This document shows, in pieces, positions 1 through 8,666 of a DNA stretch of 64,000 nucleotides (position 1 is its first letter; every line of letters starts with the position of its first letter). Both the position numbers and the translations under genes were made by a program. This DNA comes from Lunatimonas sp. (GTDB lineage Bacteria > Bacteroidota > Bacteroidia > Cytophagales > Cyclobacteriaceae). The stretch is taken from the NCBI RefSeq assembly GCF_020832325.1, contig NZ_JAFIEU010000047.1, positions 186,001 through 250,000 on the forward strand, given 5' to 3'. Under the pieces are notes generated by a model. The model saw only the letters and a program-made list of their open reading frames with translations, was not told the origin of the DNA and made no database searches.

Positions 1-1
1 T

Positions 2-301
2 TCTTTCCTGGCAAACGACGGCTATTCCATCTATGCAAAGCGTGAAATCGTCACCGAGAGCGAGGCTAGGCGGATCAATGCGCTCATGCTGACGTGCGGA
101 TTCTACGATGAATCGGGAGAGTTTGCCTTCCGGGTGGGCCTCCCCGGAAAAAGCGGTGTAGGTGGTGGCGTGGCCGCCGTCATGCCCCACCAATTCAGCA
201 TCGCGGTTTGGAGCCCGGAGCTAAATGAAAAAGGAAACTCCGTAAAAGCCATTATGGCCCTGGAACTGCTGACCGATAAGCTAAAATTTTCTTTGTTTTA
301 G
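2..301 (+). CDS. glsA: Glutaminase (C-terminal part, gene cut by window edge)
   Basis: The reading frame is open from base 2 and ends at a TAA at 299-301, so this is the last ~99 residues of a gene that starts outside the window. The sequence carries the conserved C-terminal stretch of the serine-dependent glutaminase family: the INALMLTCGFYDESGEFAFR segment, then RVGLPGKSGVGGG and the VWSPELNEKGNS motif, with the expected distance to the C-terminus. The family hydrolyses L-glutamine to glutamate and ammonia in the cytoplasm and has a beta-lactamase-like fold; the SGVGGG loop lies at its active site. The family is recognised with high confidence. The N-terminal half, with the catalytic Ser-x-x-Lys, is not visible here. 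The next gene is convergent on the minus strand. Confidence 0.9.
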   Translation, partial: SFLANDGYSIYAKREIVTESEARRINALMLTCGFYDESGEFAFRVGLPGKSGVGGGVAAVMPHQFSIAVWSPELNEKGNSVKAIMALELLTDKLKFSLF

Positions 302-330
302 CCGAAGAAACAGGACTGCGTTTCCACCAA

Positions 331-438
331 TCATACACCGCGTGCAGCCATCCATATTGCAGCGAGCAGCAGCATGAAACCAATCAGATCAGCCATTCGC
401 TTCACGGTGAGGTAAAATAGTTTTCGATGCTTTTCCAT
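331..438 (-). CDS. Possible 35-residue single-pass membrane microprotein
   Basis: A short open frame starts with ATG at 436-438, only 10 bases after the stop codon of the flavocytochrome gene, and ends at TGA 331-333. It encodes a basic N-terminus (MEKHRKLFYLTVKRMAD) followed by a hydrophobic stretch (LIGFMLLLAAIWMAARGV). This has the shape of a type II membrane microprotein with the positive charges facing the cytoplasm. I do not recognise the family. The tight spacing and shared strand suggest co-transcription with the upstream heme-flavoprotein, for which it could be a small accessory subunit, but that is only inference. It could also be a chance frame. Confidence 0.4.
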   Translation of the reverse strand: MEKHRKLFYLTVKRMADLIGFMLLLAAIWMAARGV

Positions 439-448
439 GTTCAAGGGA

Positions 449-1774
449 TTACGCCAAATCAAAACGTTCTGCATAGATTTGCTTCCAAGGAATACCCTGA
501 TTACGAAGGGTACGCTCTGCCACGTCCATCATGGGTTCCGGACCACAAATGAAGTAGTCAAAAGCATGTGTATCCTCGGGCAAATTCTTACCAATCAACC
601 GCTCATCGATCAATCCACGTTCACCCTGCCAGGCTTGGTCCGGCTCTTGCAGCACGTGCACTATCTGTAGGTGGAGTAAACGTTCCAGTTCTGCCAACTC
701 CTGACGAAAGGGGATTTTATTCCACGATTCATTTCCATAAATTAGGATGCAACGTCGGGTATCCTGTCGGATTGCCAGGGTCTTGAGGATGGAAATGGCG
801 GGAGTCACTCCTATACCGCCCATCACCAGAAAGCAGGGCCGATCTTTTAGCGTAAACGAGCCATAGGGACCTTCAATAAATGCTGTCTGACCTGGCTTCA
901 GATGTATCCAATCCCGCGTAAAATCGCCCAAGCGCTTGGCGGTAATGGCAATCAGCGGCTCAAGCGGGCTAGATGAAAAGGAAAAGGGGTGCTGCTGCAT
1001 GGAAAAAGGTGAGGACTGTATCGTAATCCACAAAAACTGACCAGGTTCATAGTGTAAGCGCTCCCCGGTACAGGGCTTAAGCCTGAGCGTGTAGCAATCG
1101 TCCTTTTCAGGAATGACTTCGTCGATGGCGTAGGGATGTTTGCTGTTTTGGAATGGTCGAACCACTCGGGAATGAACAAACAGGTATAGGAACCCGCCCA
1201 GATATCCACCAAACAACAGCATTTTCAGCCAGTCGTTCAGGTAATGACCGACTTGCAGGGCATGGACAATGCCCACAAACAGAATCAGGGATCCAAGCAG
1301 CCCATGTAGCAACCGCCACCATTCATAGCTCAAGCCCACCAAGGACCTCCACAAACTGGTCACCAATAGCAGCATCATCCCAACCGACGCGGCACCAAGC
1401 GCCAAAGCCCGTGGCAAATTTACCCGTGGGTCAAAAAATCCCCAATACGAACTATCCACGGCAATCAAAATGACCGGATGGGCCATGCCAAAAAGGAGGG
1501 CAATCACACCCATTTCCTTGTGAAACTGCACAATATTGTCCACCCCAAATGCCGGCGCTACCTGCCGAATGCGTCCGGAAAACAGAAACTGCACCGCAAA
1601 CAACCCCAGCCCCACAAACCCCATCGAAAGGCCCAATTCCTCCCAAAAACCTCTATAATCGGGTAAATTCCACCCATAACCAATGAAAAGAGGAATCAGC
1701 GCCAATACAAAAAAAATAAAGAGCCAGAAAAATCCCCGGCGGTAGCTGTAAGTAGGAATCGGTTTTTGGTTCAT
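449..1774 (-). CDS. Ferric-reductase-like transmembrane flavocytochrome
   Basis: The 441-residue protein has six hydrophobic segments in its first ~200 residues and a ferredoxin-NADP reductase-like module behind them. Two histidine pairs with 13 residues between partners, H85/H99 and H157/H171, are the classic arrangement that holds two b hemes in ferric reductases and NADPH oxidases. FAD contacts are seen at HPFSF (262-266) and EGPYGSF (301-307). NAD(P)H-binding motifs are GGIGVTP (319-325) and CGPEPMM (410-416). The likely role is transfer of electrons from cytoplasmic NAD(P)H across the inner membrane to ferric iron or another acceptor. It follows the PQQ dehydrogenase gene after 66 bases on the same strand, so it may belong to the same transcript, although a separate iron-related role is equally possible. 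The substrate cannot be told from sequence. Confidence 0.85.
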   Translation of the reverse strand: MNQKPIPTYSYRRGFFWLFIFFVLALIPLFIGYGWNLPDYRGFWEELGLSMGFVGLGLFAVQFLFSGRIRQVAPAFGVDNIVQFHKEMGVIALLFGMAHPVILIAVDSSYWGFFDPRVNLPRALALGAASVGMMLLLVTSLWRSLVGLSYEWWRLLHGLLGSLILFVGIVHALQVGHYLNDWLKMLLFGGYLGGFLYLFVHSRVVRPFQNSKHPYAIDEVIPEKDDCYTLRLKPCTGERLHYEPGQFLWITIQSSPFSMQQHPFSFSSSPLEPLIAITAKRLGDFTRDWIHLKPGQTAFIEGPYGSFTLKDRPCFLVMGGIGVTPAISILKTLAIRQDTRRCILIYGNESWNKIPFRQELAELERLLHLQIVHVLQEPDQAWQGERGLIDERLIGKNLPEDTHAFDYFICGPEPMMDVAERTLRNQGIPWKQIYAERFDLA

Positions 1775-1840
1775 CGGCTTGATTGGTAGAACGAATTGGG
1801 CACACTAGGGTCATACAATCATTTTGCCAAAAAGCCAGAC

Positions 1841-3946
1841 CTAAGGAAGGGCAAACGCCACAAAGCTGTCGCCGCTGGGCGTACCAATACGATTGGCACC
1901 TCCTGCTGCAATCACCACATACTGGCGCCCACCTACCTCATATACCGAAGGAACCGCATACCCACCCGCAGGTAACTTATAACTCCATAGCACCTCCCCG
2001 GTAGCTGCGTCAAAGGCCCTGAACATTTCATCTGCGGAACCACCCACAAAAACCAACCCACCAGCCGTGGCTACACAGCCTCCAAAGTTTTGGGTACCCT
2101 TGCCCGTGATGCCACGCTCCACGAGCGCCGGATAGTCGCCCAATGGAACTTTCCAATCCACCGTCAGCGTGTTCAAATCAATGGCGTTCAAACTGCCCCA
2201 GGGCGGCTTGGATGCCGGAAAACCCTCTTCGTCCAAAAACAGCCGAAAACCCGACATTACGTACTTATCTACCTGCGCTAACTGCGCAGATTCCTGCCCT
2301 GCAGGAACTTCCCCGTCGATTACAAAGGACACCATGGCATCCAATTGCCTATCGTCAAACTGGGTAAAGGCAGGCATGACGCCTTTACCCCCACGGATGA
2401 TCCGCTTGATCTCCTCCCTGCTATACCTTCCTGCCACACCCAACAAGGAGGGATAGGCATCCGCAAGTCCTTTGCGGTCGGCGCCATGGCAGTTGGAACA
2501 GTTCAACATATAGGAATGGTACCCAGAAGAAACCTCGTCTGCACCCGCACCGGCGGGAGTTACGGCCCGAAGTTGCAAAATCATAGCTAACTCGTTGACA
2601 TTCGCATAGATGCGATTTTGTACGGGATCGTAGGAAATCCCTCCCCAAAGGGATCCACCTCGGGTTGCGGGCATGGTCAAGGTTCCCTCTATGCTGGGTG
2701 GGGTATACATCCCTTCGTTTCGGTATTTTTTGATCTCCTTCCGGGCATAGGCATTGGCCTCTTCCGAGATATCCGTCAGGTAACTGCTATCCATACCCTG
2801 GGGTACCAATCGAATCCCTTGGTTAAATTTTTGGGTGGGATGCGCTCGCTCTCCCGGCACATAGGAAGGAGGGACAGCACGTTCTTCCACAGGCAGCAAG
2901 GGCTTACCGGTATATCGATCCAATAGTATTAACTCGCCCATTTTGGTGGGTTGCACCAGCGCTTTGACTTGCTTTCCATCCATGGGGACGGTCACTAGGG
3001 TAGGCGCACAGGGCAGATCGAAATCCCACAGGTCGTGGGTGACGGCTTGGTAGTGCCATTGCCGCTCTCCGGTACGCGCATCCAAGGCAATCACGCAGTT
3101 GCCGAAAAGATTTTCGCCTAGGCGGTTACCACCATAAAAATCATAGGTGGGCGACCCCGTAGCCACATACACCCACCCTTTTTCCTCGTCCAAGCTCATA
3201 CCGCCCCAGTTATTGGTGCCGCCGTAATTTTCATCTTCCACCCATTCCCAGGTTTCGTGTCCAAATTCCCCCTCTTGGGGGATGGTGTGAAAAATCCAGG
3301 CAAGTTCTCCTGTGCGCGCGTGATACGCCCGGATGTGGCCTGGAGATGCATCGTACCCCTCTCCCGTTGCCGACCCGATGATTAGCAGTTCCCCAAAAAG
3401 GATCCCTGGGGTAGACAGGGAAATAGATAACCTTGCCGGATCTTTACCCAAGTGCTCCCGTAAATCGATTTTTCCATCCTGACCAAATTCCGCCACCAAC
3501 TCTCCGCTTTTTGCGTTTACGGCAAACAGGTAGGGACCTGCCGGCATAAAAATCCTGCCCTCTGCCCCATCATCAAAATAGGTGACACCCCGGTTCACAC
3601 CGGAACCTTCGTTAAAGGAGGAAGAGGAAAACCGCCACAGCTGCTCGCCGCTACCGGCATGTAGCGCAATGAGGTCCAATTTGGGCGAGGTCACATACAT
3701 GGTAGTGCCCACGACAATTGGGTTGCACTCCATGGGAGTCCTAGGGCCGTTGTCCCCGGTATGAAACTCCCATGCCGGCTCCAATAGGTGGACGTTCTCT
3801 CGGGTGATTTGGGTAAGGCTGGAATACTGGGTAGCCTCTTTGGTACCTCTATAGGTGTCCCAGGTATCGTAGCGTCGGCTGCCTTCTTGCTGGCAGGCGC
3901 TAAGAAAGCAGCAGAAGCCTATCGTAGAAAGGATGAATTTTTGCAC
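1841..3946 (-). CDS. PQQ-dependent dehydrogenase with inserted cytochrome c domain, lipoprotein
   Basis: This is a quinoprotein alcohol/glucose dehydrogenase-type beta-propeller with tryptophan-docking-like repeats such as ARTGELAWIFH, ARTGERQWHYQ and ATGEVLWSYK. A c-type heme site, CSNCH (about residues 483-487 of 701), sits in a ~80-residue cytochrome c domain inserted between late blades, with a candidate Met ligand in GVMPAFTQF. The GTG start at 3944-3946 lies 2 bases after the stop of the preceding sulfatase and gives a good lipoprotein signal ending in the lipobox LSAC. An ATG at 3989-3991 in the same frame would overlap the sulfatase. The family oxidises sugars or alcohols in the periplasm and passes electrons to its own heme. 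The substrate is unknown; its position after three sulfatases suggests an oxidised glycan fragment. No PQQ biosynthesis genes lie in the window. Confidence 0.88.
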   Translation of the reverse strand: MQKFILSTIGFCCFLSACQQEGSRRYDTWDTYRGTKEATQYSSLTQITRENVHLLEPAWEFHTGDNGPRTPMECNPIVVGTTMYVTSPKLDLIALHAGSGEQLWRFSSSSFNEGSGVNRGVTYFDDGAEGRIFMPAGPYLFAVNAKSGELVAEFGQDGKIDLREHLGKDPARLSISLSTPGILFGELLIIGSATGEGYDASPGHIRAYHARTGELAWIFHTIPQEGEFGHETWEWVEDENYGGTNNWGGMSLDEEKGWVYVATGSPTYDFYGGNRLGENLFGNCVIALDARTGERQWHYQAVTHDLWDFDLPCAPTLVTVPMDGKQVKALVQPTKMGELILLDRYTGKPLLPVEERAVPPSYVPGERAHPTQKFNQGIRLVPQGMDSSYLTDISEEANAYARKEIKKYRNEGMYTPPSIEGTLTMPATRGGSLWGGISYDPVQNRIYANVNELAMILQLRAVTPAGAGADEVSSGYHSYMLNCSNCHGADRKGLADAYPSLLGVAGRYSREEIKRIIRGGKGVMPAFTQFDDRQLDAMVSFVIDGEVPAGQESAQLAQVDKYVMSGFRLFLDEEGFPASKPPWGSLNAIDLNTLTVDWKVPLGDYPALVERGITGKGTQNFGGCVATAGGLVFVGGSADEMFRAFDAATGEVLWSYKLPAGGYAVPSVYEVGGRQYVVIAAGGANRIGTPSGDSFVAFALP

Positions 3947-3948
3947 GG

Positions 3949-5598
3949 TTAGTTGGGTTTTAGATCGAAAGATGTCGGATGTTTCGCCCAATCGGGCTCT
4001 GGAAATGTGCGTATGGGCGAATAGCGGATGTAGCTTTCGAAGACTTCCCCTTCCGCAGTCATTCTTGGATCTCCGGTTTCCCGCAGGTAGAATTCCATGT
4101 CCGTTCGTGCCTTTTCCAGCTCTTTTTTAAAGGCCGGATCTACCGCCAAATTCTGCAAGCAATAAGGATCCTTGGCAACATCGAAAAATTCCTCCTCCGG
4201 CCGACGGTCCACTGCAAGATAAAAATAGAACCCGAACTCTGGATCATCCCGATTGTCAATCAAGAAATCGAGGGTGGGGCAGGCGTCGATATCGTGGTAG
4301 CCACCGTGCTCCGGACCTAGGCTGCCATCTGCTTCAAACTTCTGTGGGGCCCCTGCTGGCCATCGCTCCGGTTTGAAATTTCGTATATATAGAAAGTTAC
4401 CTATACGCATGGCCCGCTGTGGATACCCTACGTTATTCCATCGGGAGCTAGAGTGACGTTCCCGAGAGGAAAATACCGCGCGGGTAGGGTCTTGCTGCGT
4501 GGAAAGACCTTTGTTTAGCAAGCGTCCGATCAGGCTACGCCCTTCGACCGGGTTTTCTGCTTGGTACTCCTTGAACTCCTCCCCCATCGCTGCCTCCAAA
4601 AAGGTAGGGGCCAGATCAATCAGGCTGACCAGCCCTTCATCCACCCTACCCGGCTTCACCCAGTTGCCCCAACGGATAGCCAGTGGAACATGAATACCGT
4701 GTTCGTACATGTTCGCTTTCGCCCTTGGAAATGCCATTCCGTTGTCCGAAGTAACCACGATCAGCGTATTGTCCAATTCACCGATGGCCTCCAAATGCGC
4801 TAGCATTTTCCCCAAATGCTGATCATACCATTCTATCTCCAAGGCATAGTCGAGCAGGTCACTTCGAATCTCCGGGGTATCCGGTAAAAAGCCCGGTACA
4901 TTCACTGCAAAGGGATCCTTTCCCGATGCCAACCCGGAACCCTCCTCAAAAACCCGGTGGGGCTCCGCAGGACCAAACCAAAAGCAAAATGGCTGATCCT
5001 CCTGTCGATCTTCCAGAAAGTCGAGAAAATTTGCCGCATAATCGTTCTGACTGATACCGGATGTGAGGGCCGTTAACTTTTGGGACTGATAGGGCTTTCC
5101 TGCTGGATTACGCGTTCTCCCACTGATTTCCCAGTTGCCGGGTCCCCATCCTTTTTGGGTAAAGCCTACGTGGTATCCCAAGGTCTCCAGCACATCGGGA
5201 TATACCTTGTACTGATTGGGAAACGCGCTGGCGTGTGTTCCTGCATCCTCCAATTGCCAGCAGTTCAACCCGGTAAGAATGGCCGCACGGCTGGGGCTAC
5301 ATCCGGGAGAAGCGGTGTAGGCTTGAGTAAAAAGCACACCCTCCTTCGCTATCCGATCGAAGGCAGGCGTTTGAACCCAATCTTCCCCATAAACAGACGC
5401 ATGGGGATACGATTGATCATCGGAGATAACAAAAAGAATATTCGGCCGCTTTCCTTCCGCTAGCAAATAGGACCGATTCTCAGAAGCGGGCTGAGAGGTA
5501 CATGCGCCCAATACAATGAAGCTAACGAGAAGCCACACAGCGGCTCTGAGTGAGGCGTGCGGAGTGAAAACTGATTCAATAGATCGTATATACACCAT
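3949..5598 (-). CDS. Sulfatase (family S1, N-sulfoglucosamine sulfohydrolase-like), lipoprotein
   Basis: The 549-residue protein is a formylglycine-dependent sulfatase. The maturation signature CSPSR lies at residues 100-104 within SPGCSPSRAAILTG, so Cys100 would become formylglycine. Metal ligands are visible in NILFVISDDQS (53-63) and late in VVTSDNGMAF. The CWQLEDAGTHASAFP stretch after the signature resembles heparan N-sulfatases rather than arylsulfatases. A long hydrophobic N-terminus ends in the lipobox LGAC (Cys33), so the enzyme should be lipid-anchored in the envelope. It stands between two operon partners, with 22 bases to the upstream sulfatase stop and 2 bases to the PQQ dehydrogenase start. 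Removal of sulfate from a glycosaminoglycan-like or algal/animal sulfated sugar is the likely job; the exact subfamily is from memory. No maturase gene is in the window. Confidence 0.9.
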   Translation of the reverse strand: MVYIRSIESVFTPHASLRAAVWLLVSFIVLGACTSQPASENRSYLLAEGKRPNILFVISDDQSYPHASVYGEDWVQTPAFDRIAKEGVLFTQAYTASPGCSPSRAAILTGLNCWQLEDAGTHASAFPNQYKVYPDVLETLGYHVGFTQKGWGPGNWEISGRTRNPAGKPYQSQKLTALTSGISQNDYAANFLDFLEDRQEDQPFCFWFGPAEPHRVFEEGSGLASGKDPFAVNVPGFLPDTPEIRSDLLDYALEIEWYDQHLGKMLAHLEAIGELDNTLIVVTSDNGMAFPRAKANMYEHGIHVPLAIRWGNWVKPGRVDEGLVSLIDLAPTFLEAAMGEEFKEYQAENPVEGRSLIGRLLNKGLSTQQDPTRAVFSSRERHSSSRWNNVGYPQRAMRIGNFLYIRNFKPERWPAGAPQKFEADGSLGPEHGGYHDIDACPTLDFLIDNRDDPEFGFYFYLAVDRRPEEEFFDVAKDPYCLQNLAVDPAFKKELEKARTDMEFYLRETGDPRMTAEGEVFESYIRYSPIRTFPEPDWAKHPTSFDLKPN

Positions 5599-5620
5599 GG
5601 GTTCGTACGTTATAGTATGC

Positions 5621-7090
5621 TTAAGGAGTTGCCAAAGGTAAAAAGGGCCACTCAGGATCCTCCACCCTGGCTCGGTCCATACGCAGGGAAAGTTCCTGGA
5701 CTATTTCCGGGTATTTCTCGGCAAGGTTCTCTGTTTCGCCGGGGTCTTTTTCCAAATCGAACAGCATCACCGGCGTGTTGCCGCTTTTGGCGTCCAACCG
5801 GATGGCTTTCCAATTCTCCCGACGGATCGCCTGCTTACCTCCTTGCTCGTGAAACTCCCAGTACAGGTATTCGTGGGCGGCTTGCTCCTTGCCTTGCAGC
5901 GCTGGCAAAAAAGACAATCCATCGATCGGACCGGAGGTTTCTACCCCTGCGATTTCAGCAAGGGTCGGCAATACATCCCAAAAAGCCGAGGCATGGTCAC
6001 TGCGGGACCCGGCTGCCACGACGGCAGGCCAGCGGGCCAACATGGGGACTCGTATTCCTCCTTCGTACAGATCCCTTTTATACCCCTGAAAGGGTCCATT
6101 GCTGTTGAAGAAATCCGGGTCGGCACCTCCCTCCACATGCGGACCATTGTCTGATGTGAAGATGATCAAGGTGTTTTCCGCAATGCCCAGTGCTTCTAAC
6201 AGCTCCATGATTTCACCTACTTGATCATCTAAGAGGGTAACCATGGCAGCAAAGGCCGCTCTTGGCTGTGGTTGCGAGCCATAACCGCCTACCTTAAACC
6301 GGGGATCGTCCAGCTCATCGACTCCCTTGAATGGCTTCTCAGGCTCAAACTGACTTTTATAGCCCAGTGCACTTTCAGGCGTATCCTTTTCCAAAAACCG
6401 CATCATGTATTCCTCGGGTGCAAAAAGTTCCGCATGGGGAATAACAGACGGCACATAGAGAAAAAAAGCAGTGTCCTTGTGGGTGCGTATAAAGTCCAGG
6501 GTCTTTTCGTGGATCAGGTTGGGGGCATACAGTCCCTGCGCGATACCGGCGTTTTCGGGAAGTTCTACAATCCGGTCGTCGTGATTCAACTCCCAAGGGT
6601 AATAATTGTGCGCGATCGTTTGGCTGTTATATCCAAAAAAGGTATCAAAACCCTGCTTCAAGGGATCTCCTGTGCTTCCCGGATATCCCAGTCCCCACTT
6701 TCCAAACGCACCGGTAACATAGCCGGCCTTCTTCAGTAGTTTGGGAATGGTCATTGCATCTGGAGGCAACGGAAACTGACCTCCGTTCATCCCACGGTTA
6801 CCGCGAACTTGGGTGTGACCGGTATGAAGTCCAGTCATCATGGCCGAACGCGACGGCGCACAGACGGTCGTGCCAGCATAGTGCTGCGTAAACAGCATCC
6901 CTTCCCGAGCCAACCGGTCTATGTTAGGCGTGGCAAACTTCTCCTGTCCATACACCCCCACATCCCCGTAACCTAGGTCGTCTGCAAGGATGTAGATGAT
7001 ATTGGTAGGTTTTGATTCTTGCGTTGAAGGCCCACAGGATCCAAAAAGGGCGGCTGTAGCAAGGATGGCAATCGTTAGGTAGTTTTGCAT
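5621..7090 (-). CDS. Arylsulfatase-like sulfatase (family S1), lipoprotein
   Basis: The 489-residue protein carries the sulfatase maturation motif CAPSR at residues 77-81 (TTVCAPSRSAMMTG). The first metal-binding stretch IIYILADDLGYGDVGVYG and the late FTSDNGPHVEGG motif complete the bivalent-metal site. The arrangement GNRGMNGGQFPLPPD after the signature is typical of bacterial AtsA-type arylsulfatases. The ATG at 7088-7090 is preferred over a TTG nine bases earlier because it gives a compact lipoprotein signal ending in FGSC (Cys19). It lies 12 bases after the preceding sulfatase stop, in the same cluster. It probably cleaves a sulfate ester from a glycan in the periplasm or at the surface. 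It differs clearly from its two sulfatase neighbours, which suggests three different sulfate linkages rather than recent duplication. Confidence 0.9.
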   Translation of the reverse strand: MQNYLTIAILATAALFGSCGPSTQESKPTNIIYILADDLGYGDVGVYGQEKFATPNIDRLAREGMLFTQHYAGTTVCAPSRSAMMTGLHTGHTQVRGNRGMNGGQFPLPPDAMTIPKLLKKAGYVTGAFGKWGLGYPGSTGDPLKQGFDTFFGYNSQTIAHNYYPWELNHDDRIVELPENAGIAQGLYAPNLIHEKTLDFIRTHKDTAFFLYVPSVIPHAELFAPEEYMMRFLEKDTPESALGYKSQFEPEKPFKGVDELDDPRFKVGGYGSQPQPRAAFAAMVTLLDDQVGEIMELLEALGIAENTLIIFTSDNGPHVEGGADPDFFNSNGPFQGYKRDLYEGGIRVPMLARWPAVVAAGSRSDHASAFWDVLPTLAEIAGVETSGPIDGLSFLPALQGKEQAAHEYLYWEFHEQGGKQAIRRENWKAIRLDAKSGNTPVMLFDLEKDPGETENLAEKYPEIVQELSLRMDRARVEDPEWPFLPLATP

Positions 7091-7102
7091 TTGAATCAAG
7101 GG

Positions 7103-8578
7103 TTACTGGGGAGTATACAGACCGGTGTCGCCGGTTTTCCATTCAACCATCAACTGTTCGACCACGTCAGGCCTTTTTTGGGCAATATTAACCGACTCGT
7201 AGGGGTCTTCTTGGTGATCGTAGAGCTCTATGTTCGGCTGCTCTTCCCTAAAATACCGCGTGAGGCGATACCGGTCCGTCCGCATACTGATGCCCTTATT
7301 GAAATAGCTAAAAGAACGGTTCGTCCGATCCGGATCCGATCCGTGCTGAATCAGGCCACCCAAAGACTGCCCATCCAAGGGAAAATCAACGGGTAACCCA
7401 CATAAATCCGCCAAAGTCGGATACAAATCTACGGAACTCACTACCTGGTCGCTTGGGATTTTTCGGGATTTTGACCCCGGATACCGAATGATTAACGGGC
7501 TTCTTAAAGCCACATCAAATATGGTGTGCTTCCCCCATACGCGGTGATCTCCCAAATGCCACCCGTGATCCCCCCACACCACTACCAGTGTGTTCTCAGC
7601 CAAACCCAGGCGCTCCAACTCATCCAACACTTTACCAATCTGGGCATCCACGTAGCTTACCGAAGCATAATAGCCGTGAATCAGCTTACGGGCATAATCG
7701 TCGGAGATAGCTGCCTCTAAGGTGGCCTGCTCATCGCCCAATCTGTACTGATTAAACTCCCCCATCCGCTGTAGACTGGAAAGATGTACATTTTCCGGTA
7801 AATCCTTGACCCGAGACAATGGTATCCGATCCCGCTGATACAAATCCCAATACTTCTTCGGCGCATTGAATGGCAGATGAGGCTTGAAAAAACCCACGCT
7901 TAAAAAAAAGGGGGCTTGCTGCTCGCTGAGCTCCTTCAGCTTATCTGTAGCCATATCCGCCATGATCCCATCGGGATATCCACGGTCATCGACGTCTGCC
8001 ATTTCGTAGGGGGGTACCTGCCCGTCTTTTTCTTGACGGTTGGATCCGTCTGCGTATCCGAAAAATGCGTTCCAGCCTGTACCCCATTTGTCGGGATCAA
8101 ATAAAAATTCATCCCAGCTATAGGGCATCTCGGGTCTAGCTCCCTCGGGTGACTCCCGATAGCCATACAGTAAGCCGTCCACCGAATGGCTGATCTTGCC
8201 AATGCCTACGGTACGATACCCGTTTCTTCGAAAATGGTGAACCACGCTTTCGGGAACACTTCCCTCCGGTGCATCGGAGATAAACTCCTCCAAAGCCGCA
8301 TTGCTCAGATGTTTGGTGGTCTTGGGCAGTAGGCCGGTCAAGATGCTGCACCGCGAAGCGCCACAGGTAGGCACTTGCACAAAGTGACTTTCAAAAAGGG
8401 TTCCCGTGGCCGCCAATCGGTCCAGGTGGGGAGTTTGGATATATGGATTGCCGTAGGCACCGATATCCGGCCTGAGATCATCTACGGCGATAAAGAGCAC
8501 ATTCATTTTTACCGGTGGTTCCTCCCGACAAGAAAAAAGCGTGACCAGAACCAACAGCACGGAGAGATGGAATTTCAT
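7103..8578 (-). CDS. Sulfatase (family S1, iduronate-2-sulfatase-like), lipoprotein
   Basis: The 491-residue protein resembles iduronate-2-sulfatases: NVLFIAVDDLRPDIGAYGN near the N-terminus, PTCGASRCSILTG around Cys72, FKPHLPFNAPKKYW in the middle and VVVWGDHGWHLGDH later. The maturation motif reads CGASR, i.e. alanine instead of the usual proline, a variant known in this branch (C-x-[PA]-S-R). The signal peptide ends in LFSC (Cys17), so this third sulfatase is also a lipoprotein. An 88-base gap separates it from the upstream epimerase-like gene and could hold a promoter, though the same strand and cluster suggest shared control. In a pathway it would remove a 2-O-sulfate from a uronate or a related position; the real substrate is not determined by sequence alone. 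Confidence 0.9.
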   Translation of the reverse strand: MKFHLSVLLVLVTLFSCREEPPVKMNVLFIAVDDLRPDIGAYGNPYIQTPHLDRLAATGTLFESHFVQVPTCGASRCSILTGLLPKTTKHLSNAALEEFISDAPEGSVPESVVHHFRRNGYRTVGIGKISHSVDGLLYGYRESPEGARPEMPYSWDEFLFDPDKWGTGWNAFFGYADGSNRQEKDGQVPPYEMADVDDRGYPDGIMADMATDKLKELSEQQAPFFLSVGFFKPHLPFNAPKKYWDLYQRDRIPLSRVKDLPENVHLSSLQRMGEFNQYRLGDEQATLEAAISDDYARKLIHGYYASVSYVDAQIGKVLDELERLGLAENTLVVVWGDHGWHLGDHRVWGKHTIFDVALRSPLIIRYPGSKSRKIPSDQVVSSVDLYPTLADLCGLPVDFPLDGQSLGGLIQHGSDPDRTNRSFSYFNKGISMRTDRYRLTRYFREEQPNIELYDHQEDPYESVNIAQKRPDVVEQLMVEWKTGDTGLYTPQ

Positions 8579-8666
8579 TTGGGTGGTTATTTTTGAGTGT
8601 ATGCATCCGAACTATTTCGGTGCTAAAGGGTGATTCTTGGGAAATTTAATTGCTCATAGAGGCTGA

